Assembly: GCF_019226825.1 (NCBI RefSeq)
Contig: NZ_CP076642.1
Span: 868,001-932,000 of the forward strand
From: Vibrio ostreae
Lineage (GTDB): Bacteria > Pseudomonadota > Gammaproteobacteria > Enterobacterales > Vibrionaceae
Direction of reading: 5' to 3'
Length of the DNA stretch: 64,000 nucleotides
The translations under genes were made by a program, and so were the position numbers. Numbering within the stretch: position 1 is the stretch's first letter; the number at the start of each line of letters is the position of its first letter. The notes beneath the pieces are model-generated. The model was given only the letters and a program-made list of their open reading frames with translations. It ran no database searches and was not told where the DNA came from. This document shows, in pieces, positions 35,346-44,674 of this stretch.

Positions 35346-36671
35346 CTAGCGCTGCACTTGCGATAACTTATCCGGATTAACGTTACCCAGCAGAGCAGGG
35401 TTAGCGCCTTCAATCTCAGCACGAATTGCTTTAACTTGTGCGGCATCCACCGCTTTAGCCTGGTTGCCCCAGCTGGAGCGGATAAAATTCACTACTTCAG
35501 CCACTTCCTGGTCGCTCAAACGCCAGCCAAACGGAGGCATGGTGATCGCACTCGGTGCCTGCTGTGTGCCGGGCAGCGTGCTACCAGCCAACACAACGTG
35601 GATCAGCGAGGTTGCATCTTCGGTCTGCACCACGGAATTCCCGCGCAGGGCCGGGAAGAAGTGGTCGTAACCACTGCCGTCACTCTTGTGACAAGCCGCA
35701 CAGCTATCGATATACACCGCAGCGCCTGGTTTACTGTCATCGCCATGCCACAACGCGTTGGCCACACTGCCATCGGGTTTAAACGACGCTTGCTGCGGAT
35801 CTTTTGCCGGCAAGGATTTCAGGTAGCGGGCAATCGCAGTCAGATCCTCCTGCGACAGGTATTGCAGGCTGTGCTCAACCACATCCGTCATCCCGCCAAA
35901 CACGGCGGTATGCGAGTTACGGCCGGTTTTGAGGAAAGTGACCAGCTCCTGCTCACTCCATTGCCCCAGGCCATCTTTATTATCGCCACGCAAATTCTTC
36001 GCCACCCAACCTTCCATTGGGTCACCGCCGGATAAGTAGTCCGCTCCCTCGCCGTCGCTCAGCGCTTTTTCCTGCATGGTTATGGCACGTGGGGTATGGC
36101 AAGCCCCGCAGTGACCCAGCCCCTGAACCAGATAACGGCCACGCTCGGTCGCCGCATCCGCATCGCTGTCAGCGCTAAAGTCCTGCACCCCAGGCGCAAA
36201 CATACCGCGCCACAGGCTCAGCGGCCAGCGCATCGACAGCGGCCACGGAATATCCACGGCATGGTTAGCCTGCTTCACCGGCTTAACCCCTTGCATGAAG
36301 TAAACATACAGTGCACGCATGTCCTGTTTACTGACAATGGCGTAAGAAGGATACGGCATCGCAGGATACAGGCTGTCACCATCCTTTCTTACCCCATGGC
36401 GTACTGCCTGGTCAAAGTCCTCAAAGCTGTAGCCACCAATTCCGGTCTCTTTATCCGGGGTGATATTGGTACTGTAGATATTGCCAATCGGGGTCGGCAT
36501 CAACAGACCACCGGCAAACGGCGCGCCCCCTTGTGCAGTGTGACAAGCCACACAGTCTCCGGCGCGGGCCAGATATTCGCCGCGAGCCACCAAATCAGAC
36601 TCAGGCGTCTGTCCCATAGCAGCGGCGCTTAATCCGCCAAGTAACAGGCAAGCAAACAATTTTTTCATCAT
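35346..36671 (-). CDS. Triheme cytochrome c subunit of membrane dehydrogenase
   Basis: A 441-residue periplasmic protein with a signal peptide (MMKKLFACLLLGGLSAAAMG) and three CxxCH heme sites: CVACH near residue 41, CGACH near 190 and CAACH near 327, each with a distal Met. It is the electron-transfer subunit of gluconate/alcohol/sorbitol-type dehydrogenases and hands electrons to ubiquinone. Third gene of a tight operon (8 bp after the flavoprotein gene). The end is marked by the strong hairpin at 35225. Two adjacent ATG codons are possible; the first is preceded by GGAGAGG. Confidence 0.92.
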   Translation of the reverse strand: MMKKLFACLLLGGLSAAAMGQTPESDLVARGEYLARAGDCVACHTAQGGAPFAGGLLMPTPIGNIYSTNITPDKETGIGGYSFEDFDQAVRHGVRKDGDSLYPAMPYPSYAIVSKQDMRALYVYFMQGVKPVKQANHAVDIPWPLSMRWPLSLWRGMFAPGVQDFSADSDADAATERGRYLVQGLGHCGACHTPRAITMQEKALSDGEGADYLSGGDPMEGWVAKNLRGDNKDGLGQWSEQELVTFLKTGRNSHTAVFGGMTDVVEHSLQYLSQEDLTAIARYLKSLPAKDPQQASFKPDGSVANALWHGDDSKPGAAVYIDSCAACHKSDGSGYDHFFPALRGNSVVQTEDATSLIHVVLAGSTLPGTQQAPSAITMPPFGWRLSDQEVAEVVNFIRSSWGNQAKAVDAAQVKAIRAEIEGANPALLGNVNPDKLSQVQR

Positions 36672-36679
36672 GCCTCTCC

Positions 36680-38464
36680 TTACGCCTGAACCAAAGGACC
36701 TGGATTTTTCAGGTATTGTTCGCGAATCGCTCTGGCGGACCAGTAGGTCAGTGCCGCAACCATACCGGTCGGGTTGTAACCCAGCCCCTGCGGGAACGCA
36801 GAAGCGCCCGGCACAAACACATTGTGCACATCCCAGCTTTGCAGATAGCGGTTCACTGCACTGGTTTTCGGGTTTTCCCCCATCACCGCGCCACCATTAA
36901 GGTGAGTGGTCTGATACTTACGGGCATCGAAATGCTCGCCGGCTTGTTTGGCACTGCCGCTCATCGCTTGCGGATTCATCGCCCTGGCAATGTTAGCCAT
37001 CTTGTTGTGCATAAACTGCGACATCTTGATGTCGTTCTCCTGCCAGTCGAATGTCATACGCAGCAAAGGCTGACCATGCACATCGGTATAGTTAGGATCA
37101 AGATCCATGTAATTGACCCGGTAAGACTGGTGCGCGCCGTGCGCGTCCATCGACACATGATGGTTATAAGCCTGCTTAATCGCGCCTTTCCACTCGCTAC
37201 CCCAGGCAGGAGCACCCGGTGCAGTCGGCAAACCGGAGATTGGCTTGGTACCCGCCTGGTTAACCCAGAACGGTGAGCCGCCCACAAAGCCGTGCGGTCC
37301 GTGATCGAAGTTATCAGCGTTGAAGTCATCCACCGCCACCCCAGCACCGCCGGCACCAATGAAGTTATTGGTGTAGGTATTTTGATCGAAAAACGCCTTG
37401 ATGGTCGACAGGTTCTGATAGGCGAAATTACGCCCCACCACCCCTTCATTGGTGATGGGGTTATAGGGCTGGCCGATACCGGACAACAGCATCAGATGAA
37501 CGTTATGGAATTGGAACGCCGCCAGAACCACGATGCCCGCCGGTTGTTCGACTTCTTGGCCTTGTGCATCTATGTAAGTCACTCCCGTAGCTTTCTTTTT
37601 ATCGTCTGTCAGATTCACGCGCAGCACATAAGAGTTAGCGCGCAGTTCAAATTTCGGCTCTTGCTTCAGTGCTGGCCAGATATTCACATTCGGTGATGCT
37701 TTGGAATACATGTAACAGGCGTAACCACTGCAGTAACCGCAGAAATTACAGGGCCCCATCTGGGCACCATAGGTGTTCGTGTAAGGACCGGAAGTATTGG
37801 CTGACGGCAGGTCATAGGGATGATAACCGACTGATTCGGCCGCTTTGGCAAACAGCTGGGCCGAATAGGTGCGCTTTTGCGCTTGGAGCGGAAAGCGATC
37901 GGAACGATCCGGCGCATACGGGTTACCGCCTTTGCCTTTACCGATCACCTGGCCCCTGACCGACCACTCCGAGCCCGAGGTGCCGAACACTTTCTCCGCT
38001 TTATCAAAGAAAGGCTCTAGTTCCTGATAAGAGACACCGAAATCCTGAATCGTCATCCCTTCCGGAATGAAGCGCTTGCCATAGCGCTCTTCATAATGGC
38101 TGCGCAGGCGCAGCTCGACCGGGTCGACCCGAAAATGCACGCCAGACCAGTGCAATCCTGCGCCGCCTGTCCCGTTGCCGGGTAAAAACACCGCCAGCTG
38201 ACGGTAAGGCACCGCCGTCTGCGCGTCGTTGTGGCGAAACGTCACTGTACTTTTGGACAGATCTTGGAACAGTTTGCGCCGCGTGTTATAGGTCAGCTCG
38301 TCAATAGTTTGTGGATACGCACCATCGGGATAGGTATCGCGCATCGGGCCGCGCTCTAGCGCCACCACATTCAAGCCGGCTTCTGTCAGCTCTTTGGCCA
38401 TAATAGAACCAGCCCAGCCGAAGCCAACAATCACAGCATCGGCTTTTTTCATCTGTTTTGCCAT
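36680..38464 (-). CDS. GMC-family FAD dehydrogenase, catalytic subunit
   Basis: A 594-residue flavoprotein of the gluconate 2-dehydrogenase / FAD-dependent polyol dehydrogenase group. FAD-binding fold ADAVIVGFGWAGSIMAKEL at the start, then GNGTGGAGLHWSGVHFRVDP, and the catalytic C-terminal end HLNGGAVMGENPKTSAVNRYLQSWDVHNVFVPGAS. Cys239, 242, 245 and 250 in CNFCGYCSGYAC form a Cys cluster that in related enzymes holds a 3Fe-4S centre. It has no signal peptide, so it should cross the membrane folded with its Tat-bearing partner (next gene upstream). The substrate is a sugar acid, polyol or alcohol that I cannot specify. Confidence 0.92.
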   Translation of the reverse strand: MAKQMKKADAVIVGFGWAGSIMAKELTEAGLNVVALERGPMRDTYPDGAYPQTIDELTYNTRRKLFQDLSKSTVTFRHNDAQTAVPYRQLAVFLPGNGTGGAGLHWSGVHFRVDPVELRLRSHYEERYGKRFIPEGMTIQDFGVSYQELEPFFDKAEKVFGTSGSEWSVRGQVIGKGKGGNPYAPDRSDRFPLQAQKRTYSAQLFAKAAESVGYHPYDLPSANTSGPYTNTYGAQMGPCNFCGYCSGYACYMYSKASPNVNIWPALKQEPKFELRANSYVLRVNLTDDKKKATGVTYIDAQGQEVEQPAGIVVLAAFQFHNVHLMLLSGIGQPYNPITNEGVVGRNFAYQNLSTIKAFFDQNTYTNNFIGAGGAGVAVDDFNADNFDHGPHGFVGGSPFWVNQAGTKPISGLPTAPGAPAWGSEWKGAIKQAYNHHVSMDAHGAHQSYRVNYMDLDPNYTDVHGQPLLRMTFDWQENDIKMSQFMHNKMANIARAMNPQAMSGSAKQAGEHFDARKYQTTHLNGGAVMGENPKTSAVNRYLQSWDVHNVFVPGASAFPQGLGYNPTGMVAALTYWSARAIREQYLKNPGPLVQA

Positions 38465-38467
38465 GCT

Positions 38468-39226
38468 TTAACCTCGCTGACCTGTAATAGAAACCGGTGG
38501 GAATGGGTAGGCCTCATCACGCTCAACCCAGTCCATAAAATCAGCGCGCGCGCCGGGAAACCCAATCAAATTCCAGCCGACCATGTTCTGGTTGCCGCCA
38601 TGAATCGGATCGCTGAAGAAACCTTCCCGCGTATTCTGCAGTAAGGTGGCAAAAAACAGGCTGGCTGGCAGCTGCTCAAAATTCACCTGATCATTTTCCA
38701 TCTGGCTGAGCAATTGGGTTTGTTTGCTGACACTCAACTTGGTAAAACGCTGACCCATTTTCTGCTGCGCAACCTTTTCGGCTTCTGCGATGCCAAGCTT
38801 ATAGATATCACGTGGCACCAGCGGGCGCTGATAGCCCAGCTCTGGAGCGGCCTCCGGGTTAAACGGCCCTTGCATATACCAGTTCGATCCGCTGCCATAA
38901 GGCGTATTCATCTGACGGTCGATAAACTCAGGTACGCCCGCTTCCAGAGCGCCCGGACCATATTGGTCATTGGGAATCAACACTGCGACGGCCGCTTCAA
39001 TAAAAGCAAACTCTTCGCTGCTAAAAAAGGTCGGGAAATAGTCTCGTGCTTGCTGATTATCTGTCTCGCTTGCAGCTTCGGAAGTAAGGGATGCCGCGCG
39101 AGCGACTGATGAAGAGGTCAATCCCCCAAGGGAACTGCCAATGGCAACTGTGGGGATCAAGGCTAAGGTCCTGGCCAGAAAATCGCGGCGTAGCGCACTA
39201 TCCGGCGTGTCATTGTTGTTAGACAT
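38468..39226 (-). CDS. Gluconate 2-dehydrogenase subunit 3 family protein (small subunit, Tat-exported)
   Basis: A 252-residue small subunit. The N-terminus has a twin-arginine signal ([25 protein letters not shown]), followed by the gluconate dehydrogenase subunit 3 domain ([40 protein letters not shown], later [17 protein letters not shown]). It carries the folded flavoprotein subunit out through Tat. First gene of a three-gene operon (4 bp before the GMC gene). A CRP-like site lies 78 bp upstream of its ATG, which would fit a catabolite-controlled enzyme. Confidence 0.92.
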   Translation of the reverse strand: MSNNNDTPDSALRRDFLARTLALIPTVAIGSSLGGLTSSSVARAASLTSEAASETDNQQARDYFPTFFSSEEFAFIEAAVAVLIPNDQYGPGALEAGVPEFIDRQMNTPYGSGSNWYMQGPFNPEAAPELGYQRPLVPRDIYKLGIAEAEKVAQQKMGQRFTKLSVSKQTQLLSQMENDQVNFEQLPASLFFATLLQNTREGFFSDPIHGGNQNMVGWNLIGFPGARADFMDWVERDEAYPFPPVSITGQRG

Positions 39227-39303
39227 TGCTAGGTTCCATTAATAATTATAATAAAATGTGACTAAAATCTCTTTTTTGTTATAAATTATTTCAGGAATTA
39301 TTT

Positions 39304-39319
39304 TGTGAATCAGATCTCA
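39304..39319. promoter_or_regulatory. CRP-like site
   Basis: TGTGAATCAGATCTCA matches TGTGA-N6-TCACA at nine of ten core positions, with further matches in the flanks (T-rich 5', CAT 3'). It lies in the 420-bp gap 39227-39646 between the dehydrogenase operon and a divergent AraC gene, 78 bp from the operon's first ATG. Apart from this, the gap is AT-rich on the operon side, and I see no other site or gene. Confidence 0.5.
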
Positions 39320-39646
39320 TATAAAAAATGTCAATACGAAATTGGAACAAAATTTCAATGACAACCGTCACATAAAATTCACCAAAAGAATGACAGACAT
39401 CAAATAAATTAACTCTTCAGATAACATAGATTGCTAGCACTCGTTGTTAACCGAGGTGAGTCCGCGTAAAACTCGCCCACCCAAGAGTCGCAAACTCAAC
39501 CGCAGCTCAGATTGTTGTCTATGGCTTCTTTGGCTAACATGCACCTTGCCGTATCGCTCTGCCTCCTGATTTAAATCCTTTGTACTCAGTGACCAGCGTC
39601 CGTGGCATACCACCGTCCTGCCAACTCATCTCAGGAGACTTCATCC

Positions 39647-40369
39647 GTGCGCGACCGACTCTCTATCCGCTCTTACAGTGCGCACGCCACCAGCCATCTG
39701 CATCACTATCATCAGGTTGTGATCCCGTTATCCGGGTCTATTGAAATGGAACTGGGTGGCAGTGCCAAACCGCTGCGGGCGGGGATTGGGGATTGTGTGG
39801 TGATCCGCGCAGCCACGCGCCACGATTTCCGGGCATCGTCAGCTTTTCGCTTTTTGGTCGCCGACCTCTCTCAGCTACCGGATAACCTGGCTCATTCTGA
39901 GGTCACCGATTTCATACTCGACGCCCCGGCACTGGCCTTTGCACAGTTTGTCGATTCACAGTTAAGCAGCGAGGTGGACAATAGAATTGAAGATAAAATA
40001 CTGGATCTTTTTCTCGATTTGCTTGCCCGTCAACGCCTTGCCGCACCGCTAGACAACCGGATTCAGAAGGCGCTGCAGGTAATGCGTGATAATCTGGCCA
40101 TGCCACTCACCATAAATCAGTTAGCCCGTGTCGCCTGTCTGAGCAGTACCCAATACAAGACTCTGTTCAAAGCCAGTATGGGCATGACCACTTTTCAGTA
40201 CCTGACCAAGCTACGTATGGAGCGGGCACGTGCTCTGTTGTCTCACTCCGATCTGCCGATCGCTCTGATTGCCGAACAAGTCGGTTTTGTTGACCCCTCA
40301 GCATTTAGCCGTAGTTTCAGCCGTTATTTTGGCCAGCCGCCAAAATACTTTAATGCCCGAAGAGGCTAA
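39647..40369 (+). CDS. AraC-family regulator with cupin sensor
   Basis: A 240-residue regulator: an N-terminal cupin-like arm (HLHHYHQVVIPLSGSIEMELGG, GDCVVIRAATRHDF) and a C-terminal AraC domain (LTINQLARVACLSSTQYKTLFKASMGMTTFQYLTKLRMERARALL, IALIAEQVGFVDPSAFSRSFSRYFGQPPKYF). GTG 39647 has AGGAG 9 bp upstream; the longer frame from GTG 39602 has no ribosome site. It is divergent from the flavoprotein dehydrogenase operon and precedes an EamA exporter on the same strand by 115 bp. Either could be its target; the exporter pairing is the commoner pattern. Confidence 0.88.
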   Translation: MRDRLSIRSYSAHATSHLHHYHQVVIPLSGSIEMELGGSAKPLRAGIGDCVVIRAATRHDFRASSAFRFLVADLSQLPDNLAHSEVTDFILDAPALAFAQFVDSQLSSEVDNRIEDKILDLFLDLLARQRLAAPLDNRIQKALQVMRDNLAMPLTINQLARVACLSSTQYKTLFKASMGMTTFQYLTKLRMERARALLSHSDLPIALIAEQVGFVDPSAFSRSFSRYFGQPPKYFNARRG

Positions 40370-40484
40370 CCACCGCCGGACATAACACCATCGTTTCAGC
40401 GTAGCAAAACGTCTTTTCAGCACAATTTTTTCTTTTGATTGCTATACGATTTCCCGGTCAATATTGATTTCATAAGGCCGGTTT

Positions 40485-41447
40485 ATGCGAAACAAGCACA
40501 CACTCTATTCTCAGCAAACACTGACCGCTCTGGCACCGGTGCTGTTCTTACTGATGTGGAGCAGCGGAGCAGTGATGGCCAAAGTGGGGTTGCAACACGC
40601 CTCCGTATGGAGCTTCCTGATTGCCCGTTCAGCCATTTCTTTGCTTCTGATTTTACTGCTGTTAGGTCTGTTCAGGGGCTGGCGATCTATTCGTTTACCG
40701 ACGCTCGACTGGTCAACGGTCTGCAATGTGCTGGGCGCGGGCCTCCTGGTGCAGGCTGGCTATCTGAGTGGTTATTTTCTGGCTCTGCAGCACGGTTTAT
40801 CGCCGGGTATTGTAACCGTGATCCTCGGGTTACAGCCGTTACTCACCCCATTGCTGACCCGACAAAAACAGAGCGGCTTGGCCGTATTGTGCCTTTTGGG
40901 TGGCTTTTTCGGACTATGTCTTGCTGTCGCGGGTTCTTCCTCTGGTGCTGAACTAAACTGGACAGGGATCATCTGCGCGGCTCTGGCGCTGCTGGCCATT
41001 ACCTGGGGTACGATTTTTCAAAGCCGTATCACGCTCGATACCATGGATTCGATATGGTATCAGAATAGCCTGGCACTACTCGTGTTTAGCCTGATTCAGT
41101 TATTCCAGCCCTGGCACATGGTCTGGAATCAGGAACTGATCGCTTCGTTGCTGTGGATGAGCGTTATCGTATCAACCGGGGCTTTATTGCTACTGATGCT
41201 GATGCTCAAACAGCGTTCTGCCAGCCAGGTCAGTGTGTTGTTTTACGCGATTCCTGCCCTGGCCATGCTGTTTGATTTTATCTGGTTCGATACCCGTTTA
41301 TCACTGCTGTCACTTTCAGGTCTCGCGCTGGTCGCGGTCAGTGTCTGGCACTATACCCGGTATCAGGCTCGCTTACAGCAAGCGAGTCCGGCTCGGCAAC
41401 CAGGCCAAACCGAACTGGTTAACGCTCCGGGGCATCACAAGGGCTGA
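40485..41447 (+). CDS. EamA-family transporter
   Basis: A 320-residue DMT-superfamily protein with ten helices: LAPVLFLLMWSSGAVMAKVGLQHASVWSFLIARSAIS at the start, ALQHGLSPGIVTVILGLQPLLTPLLT at the end of the first repeat and ASQVSVLFYAIPALAMLFDFIWF in the second. The C-terminal about 25 residues are hydrophilic. The likely role is export of a small metabolite. Probably co-transcribed with, or controlled by, the AraC gene upstream. Its last 13 bp overlap the convergent phosphatase-like gene. Confidence 0.87.
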   Translation: MRNKHTLYSQQTLTALAPVLFLLMWSSGAVMAKVGLQHASVWSFLIARSAISLLLILLLLGLFRGWRSIRLPTLDWSTVCNVLGAGLLVQAGYLSGYFLALQHGLSPGIVTVILGLQPLLTPLLTRQKQSGLAVLCLLGGFFGLCLAVAGSSSGAELNWTGIICAALALLAITWGTIFQSRITLDTMDSIWYQNSLALLVFSLIQLFQPWHMVWNQELIASLLWMSVIVSTGALLLLMLMLKQRSASQVSVLFYAIPALAMLFDFIWFDTRLSLLSLSGLALVAVSVWHYTRYQARLQQASPARQPGQTELVNAPGHHKG

Positions 41448-44329
41448 ATATCCAGCCGGGAGAGCAGAGAGGGGAATCCCCAGCCATCCTGCCCCGCATG
41501 CACGGGCTCCCCCGTCAGGTACTCATAAATGGTCGGCGCCAGTGACCCGTTGGCCTGACTATGAATCGGCCCGGCATTCGGGCCGATCGGCGTCCCCCAG
41601 AAGCCGAGAAAAGCATCTTTTTCGAGGTAGCTTTCACCGGCATGGCGACCCGGAACCTTGGTGTTGTAGCCTATCCCCTCACGCGGAAACAGGTTCACAC
41701 TGCCCGCCCTGTCCTCTTCATAAATCGCGGCCAACTGGTTGACCGAGTCGGGGCGGGCACTGAAACGGGTTAAATCACGCCACTCAGCAGACGTGCACCA
41801 ACTGGTGACATCACCTTCGCGTGCGCGGTACAGGCATTTATCCACCAACTGGCTATAATGATCGAGCGCTTTGTCATCCGGTGCAGGCAAATACGGATTG
41901 AGCACCTGAACATCCAGTAAACGAGCCTGACTGTCCACACCAGAGTAATACCGTCGATCGCCGCGGCGGCGAATGATCTCATCGAGCCGCTGGCCGTCAC
42001 GTTCACCAACCAGACGCACACTACACAGCTTGCTGTCACAAGCCGATTCACGCACCACCAGATAATCGAGGGTATCACCCAAGCGCCGGACACTTTCACT
42101 AATGATATCCAGCGCTTTGTCTGCCTGCGCGGGCTGCCAGCGGGTCAGTTGCTGATAAACCGGCTGAACCTCCCATCCGGCACGGGCATTAAAGAAGTCG
42201 AGCATATAGTTGCCGCCAGCTGTCGATGCCACCACGACATCCACTCCGCGGTAGGCCGGCGGATCAATCGCATTGGTCAGTTTGGGGCCTTCGCCTTCAT
42301 CCGAAGAGATTTTCTCAACCACTATTCGGTAGCCCAGATCCTCCTGCAGCGCTGTGAAAATCTGTTGCTCCGGATTCAGCGTGTAATAAACCGGAGCCAG
42401 GCCATGGTCACCGGCCATCCCCCACAACGTGTGGTCGTATACCCCGGCCTGACGATACACATCCTCAAATCGTCCCAGCCAATAATCCAGCCGGTTAAGT
42501 TCGCCGGTCGGCATCAGAATCTCATCGCTGAACGGCCCGGTAAAATGAGCGAAGTGATCCGGCCAGGGATTATAGATCAAGGTGTAATCCGGCATACCCT
42601 GAATGTCCTTGCTGGCGTAATCGCGCAAGGCCTGCTGCAATGTCCACTTACGACTCAAACGGGTCAGAACATCCCATTTACCGATCTGCTGGTAACCCTC
42701 AATTTGTTCAATCAACGCCCGGCGCATTGCACTAAGTTCTTGTTCCACCCCGGCACGGACTGCCAGTTCACGCAGACAGCGCTTTTCACCAAAATCGCGC
42801 TGCGCTTCTCCGACGCCAAGATTAATCAGGCTATCGTAAGTCACATGGGCGTTCCAATCATACTGGGCATTACAATTGAGTGTTTTGAGGTAGTCGAGAC
42901 GATCAAACATGGTTTGCATCCCGCGCTCACCGGCCAGTCTGTCCAGTTGCAATGCATCATTGCCGTAAAAATAGTAGGCCCTGTCTTGCTGCCGGTCGAC
43001 GAAATGGAAGTTAGGAATCCCGGTTCCGCCCGGTCCGGAAACTTTAGCACCCGTTTTTATCAGGGGTAAATTACGCACACTGATGGTCGGCGTTGAAGAA
43101 ATCCCGACTTCAGCTATCGCGCTATGCCGACTGTGGTACAGCCGTTTAAAGAACGGCAGATAATTGGGATCGCGGTAAGTCTGCTCAGCCAGCGTCTGCA
43201 GAAAACGAGTCTGCTGCTGATGATCAGGACTGGACGTAGTGAGCGGCGATTTGAGCTCAGGCGCTGCCAGATGTCGCTGATAGGCGTGGCCGAGAAAAGG
43301 CAGCTCCGGCTGAACCAGGCCCTGCATCAACCCTTGCTGCAGACCGTCAACCGTCACTTGAACCGCCAAACGTCGCTGCTCCAGGCCTTGTAAAAACGCT
43401 GCCACTTGAGCCGGAGACTCATCCAGTGTATCCACCAGCCAGTCATTGAGGCGCTGAGTGCGTTCCTGCCGGTAAACGTACTGTCGATAACCTTTGAGCA
43501 CATTGAGGCGGACAAAATCAATCAATGAAACCGTTACGGCCTCAGCTTTGTTGTTGTTTTTGTTTGCATTTTCCGGTTTGGCATCGTCCAGCACCGCCTG
43601 CACGGCATGCTTGATGTCGCCCTCGTCCATTCCGTCTGCTGCTCTTGTAAGCAAGCCGACAACGATAGGCTCAATTTTGGCAACTAATGCCCTGTCCTGC
43701 TCGCTATCAGTCAGATACTGGTAGTGCGCTGGCAGCTGCTCGAGATCCTGCCACTCACCAATATCCACCAGCGCATCGTACAAGGTCACCAGGGTCGCAA
43801 TAAACTCACGATCAACTTTAATCCCTTCCTGATGGGCCTGGTCCTTGCTGTGAGTGGCCGGCGCAGATCGTGCCTGCTCACCAAGATGATACAAGCTGTG
43901 ATGAAAACCGGTTAACGCTCTGTCGTCATAAACGCCGCTCAAATACGATTTGAACTGATCGCCCGCCGCCATTCCGCTGTAGCGGTCATAGTACTGGTAT
44001 AAAAAGTAGCCCAGCGGAATGGCATAAGCCGGATTGGAAATTTGGCTGATCACCCGCGCTTTCACGCCCGCCTCCAGTGGCAGCGTCAGTATATAGCTGT
44101 CCAGTGTCACTCCGGCGATGGTAAACAGCGTCGCATCACGCGCCACCACAGTGGAATAGCTCAGCGTTGAGACCACCTGATTTTTGAGGATTTCACCTGC
44201 ATTGAATACCCCGCCAATCACCGGCACTTCGCCCAGTGCGGCATACGCTGGTGACGTAAGACTCATGCTACATGCAGCAGCCAATAGCGACCGCCGCAAG
44301 GCACGCTGTGCTGTTTTCTTTATGATCAT
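41435..44329 (-). CDS. Large exported alkaline-phosphatase-superfamily protein (phosphodiesterase/nucleotide pyrophosphatase-like)
   Basis: A 964-residue protein with a signal peptide (cleavage after SPAYA, about residue 30). About 290 residues of mainly helical sequence of unknown function follow. The catalytic domain then shows the superfamily pattern: VTVDGLQ (metal Asp, about 328), STPTISVRNLPLIKTGA (candidate nucleophile Ser/Thr), NPWPDHFAHFTGP (metal Asp and His, about 591-595), GMAGDHGLAPV (about 638-645) and PGRHAGES near the C-terminus. It should hydrolyse a phosphodiester or related ester outside the cytoplasm; the substrate is unknown. ATG 44329 has GGAAAG 6 bp upstream. ATG 44347 would have its purine tract touching the codon. 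Monocistronic. Confidence 0.82.
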   Translation of the reverse strand: MIIKKTAQRALRRSLLAAACSMSLTSPAYAALGEVPVIGGVFNAGEILKNQVVSTLSYSTVVARDATLFTIAGVTLDSYILTLPLEAGVKARVISQISNPAYAIPLGYFLYQYYDRYSGMAAGDQFKSYLSGVYDDRALTGFHHSLYHLGEQARSAPATHSKDQAHQEGIKVDREFIATLVTLYDALVDIGEWQDLEQLPAHYQYLTDSEQDRALVAKIEPIVVGLLTRAADGMDEGDIKHAVQAVLDDAKPENANKNNNKAEAVTVSLIDFVRLNVLKGYRQYVYRQERTQRLNDWLVDTLDESPAQVAAFLQGLEQRRLAVQVTVDGLQQGLMQGLVQPELPFLGHAYQRHLAAPELKSPLTTSSPDHQQQTRFLQTLAEQTYRDPNYLPFFKRLYHSRHSAIAEVGISSTPTISVRNLPLIKTGAKVSGPGGTGIPNFHFVDRQQDRAYYFYGNDALQLDRLAGERGMQTMFDRLDYLKTLNCNAQYDWNAHVTYDSLINLGVGEAQRDFGEKRCLRELAVRAGVEQELSAMRRALIEQIEGYQQIGKWDVLTRLSRKWTLQQALRDYASKDIQGMPDYTLIYNPWPDHFAHFTGPFSDEILMPTGELNRLDYWLGRFEDVYRQAGVYDHTLWGMAGDHGLAPVYYTLNPEQQIFTALQEDLGYRIVVEKISSDEGEGPKLTNAIDPPAYRGVDVVVASTAGGNYMLDFFNARAGWEVQPVYQQLTRWQPAQADKALDIISESVRRLGDTLDYLVVRESACDSKLCSVRLVGERDGQRLDEIIRRRGDRRYYSGVDSQARLLDVQVLNPYLPAPDDKALDHYSQLVDKCLYRAREGDVTSWCTSAEWRDLTRFSARPDSVNQLAAIYEEDRAGSVNLFPREGIGYNTKVPGRHAGESYLEKDAFLGFWGTPIGPNAGPIHSQANGSLAPTIYEYLTGEPVHAGQDGWGFPSLLSRLDIQPL

Positions 44330-44674
44330 CAGATCTTTCCAATTCATCCTTTTGCATATCTGGCCCTAACCATAGCACCGGCGTCTAAATTTTCGATGTT
44401 GATGACCAAGATTTGTGAAATGCGCTCTATAACCAGATAGCGATGCTAAGTTCATTATAAAGATCATAAGGTTATGGAAATTAGATTCTGCGCGGCTGAT
44501 AACATGGTAACCGTGGCGGAGAAAGAGTTCTCGTTTTGACATAGCGACGAACGGACTACGCTGTTAACATACTCCACCTAAAGTTGACCCGGTTACCAGG
44601 GCATTACGTTTATCTGCGCAGACTACTCCTTCCGCAGTCACTTTTTTATCTTATCAACAAGCAGAATACACCAC
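44330..44674. other. Divergent intergenic region, 345 bp
   Basis: Holds the promoters of the phosphatase-like gene (minus) and the MATE gene (plus). I see no gene, no strong dyad and no terminator. Confidence 0.4.
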
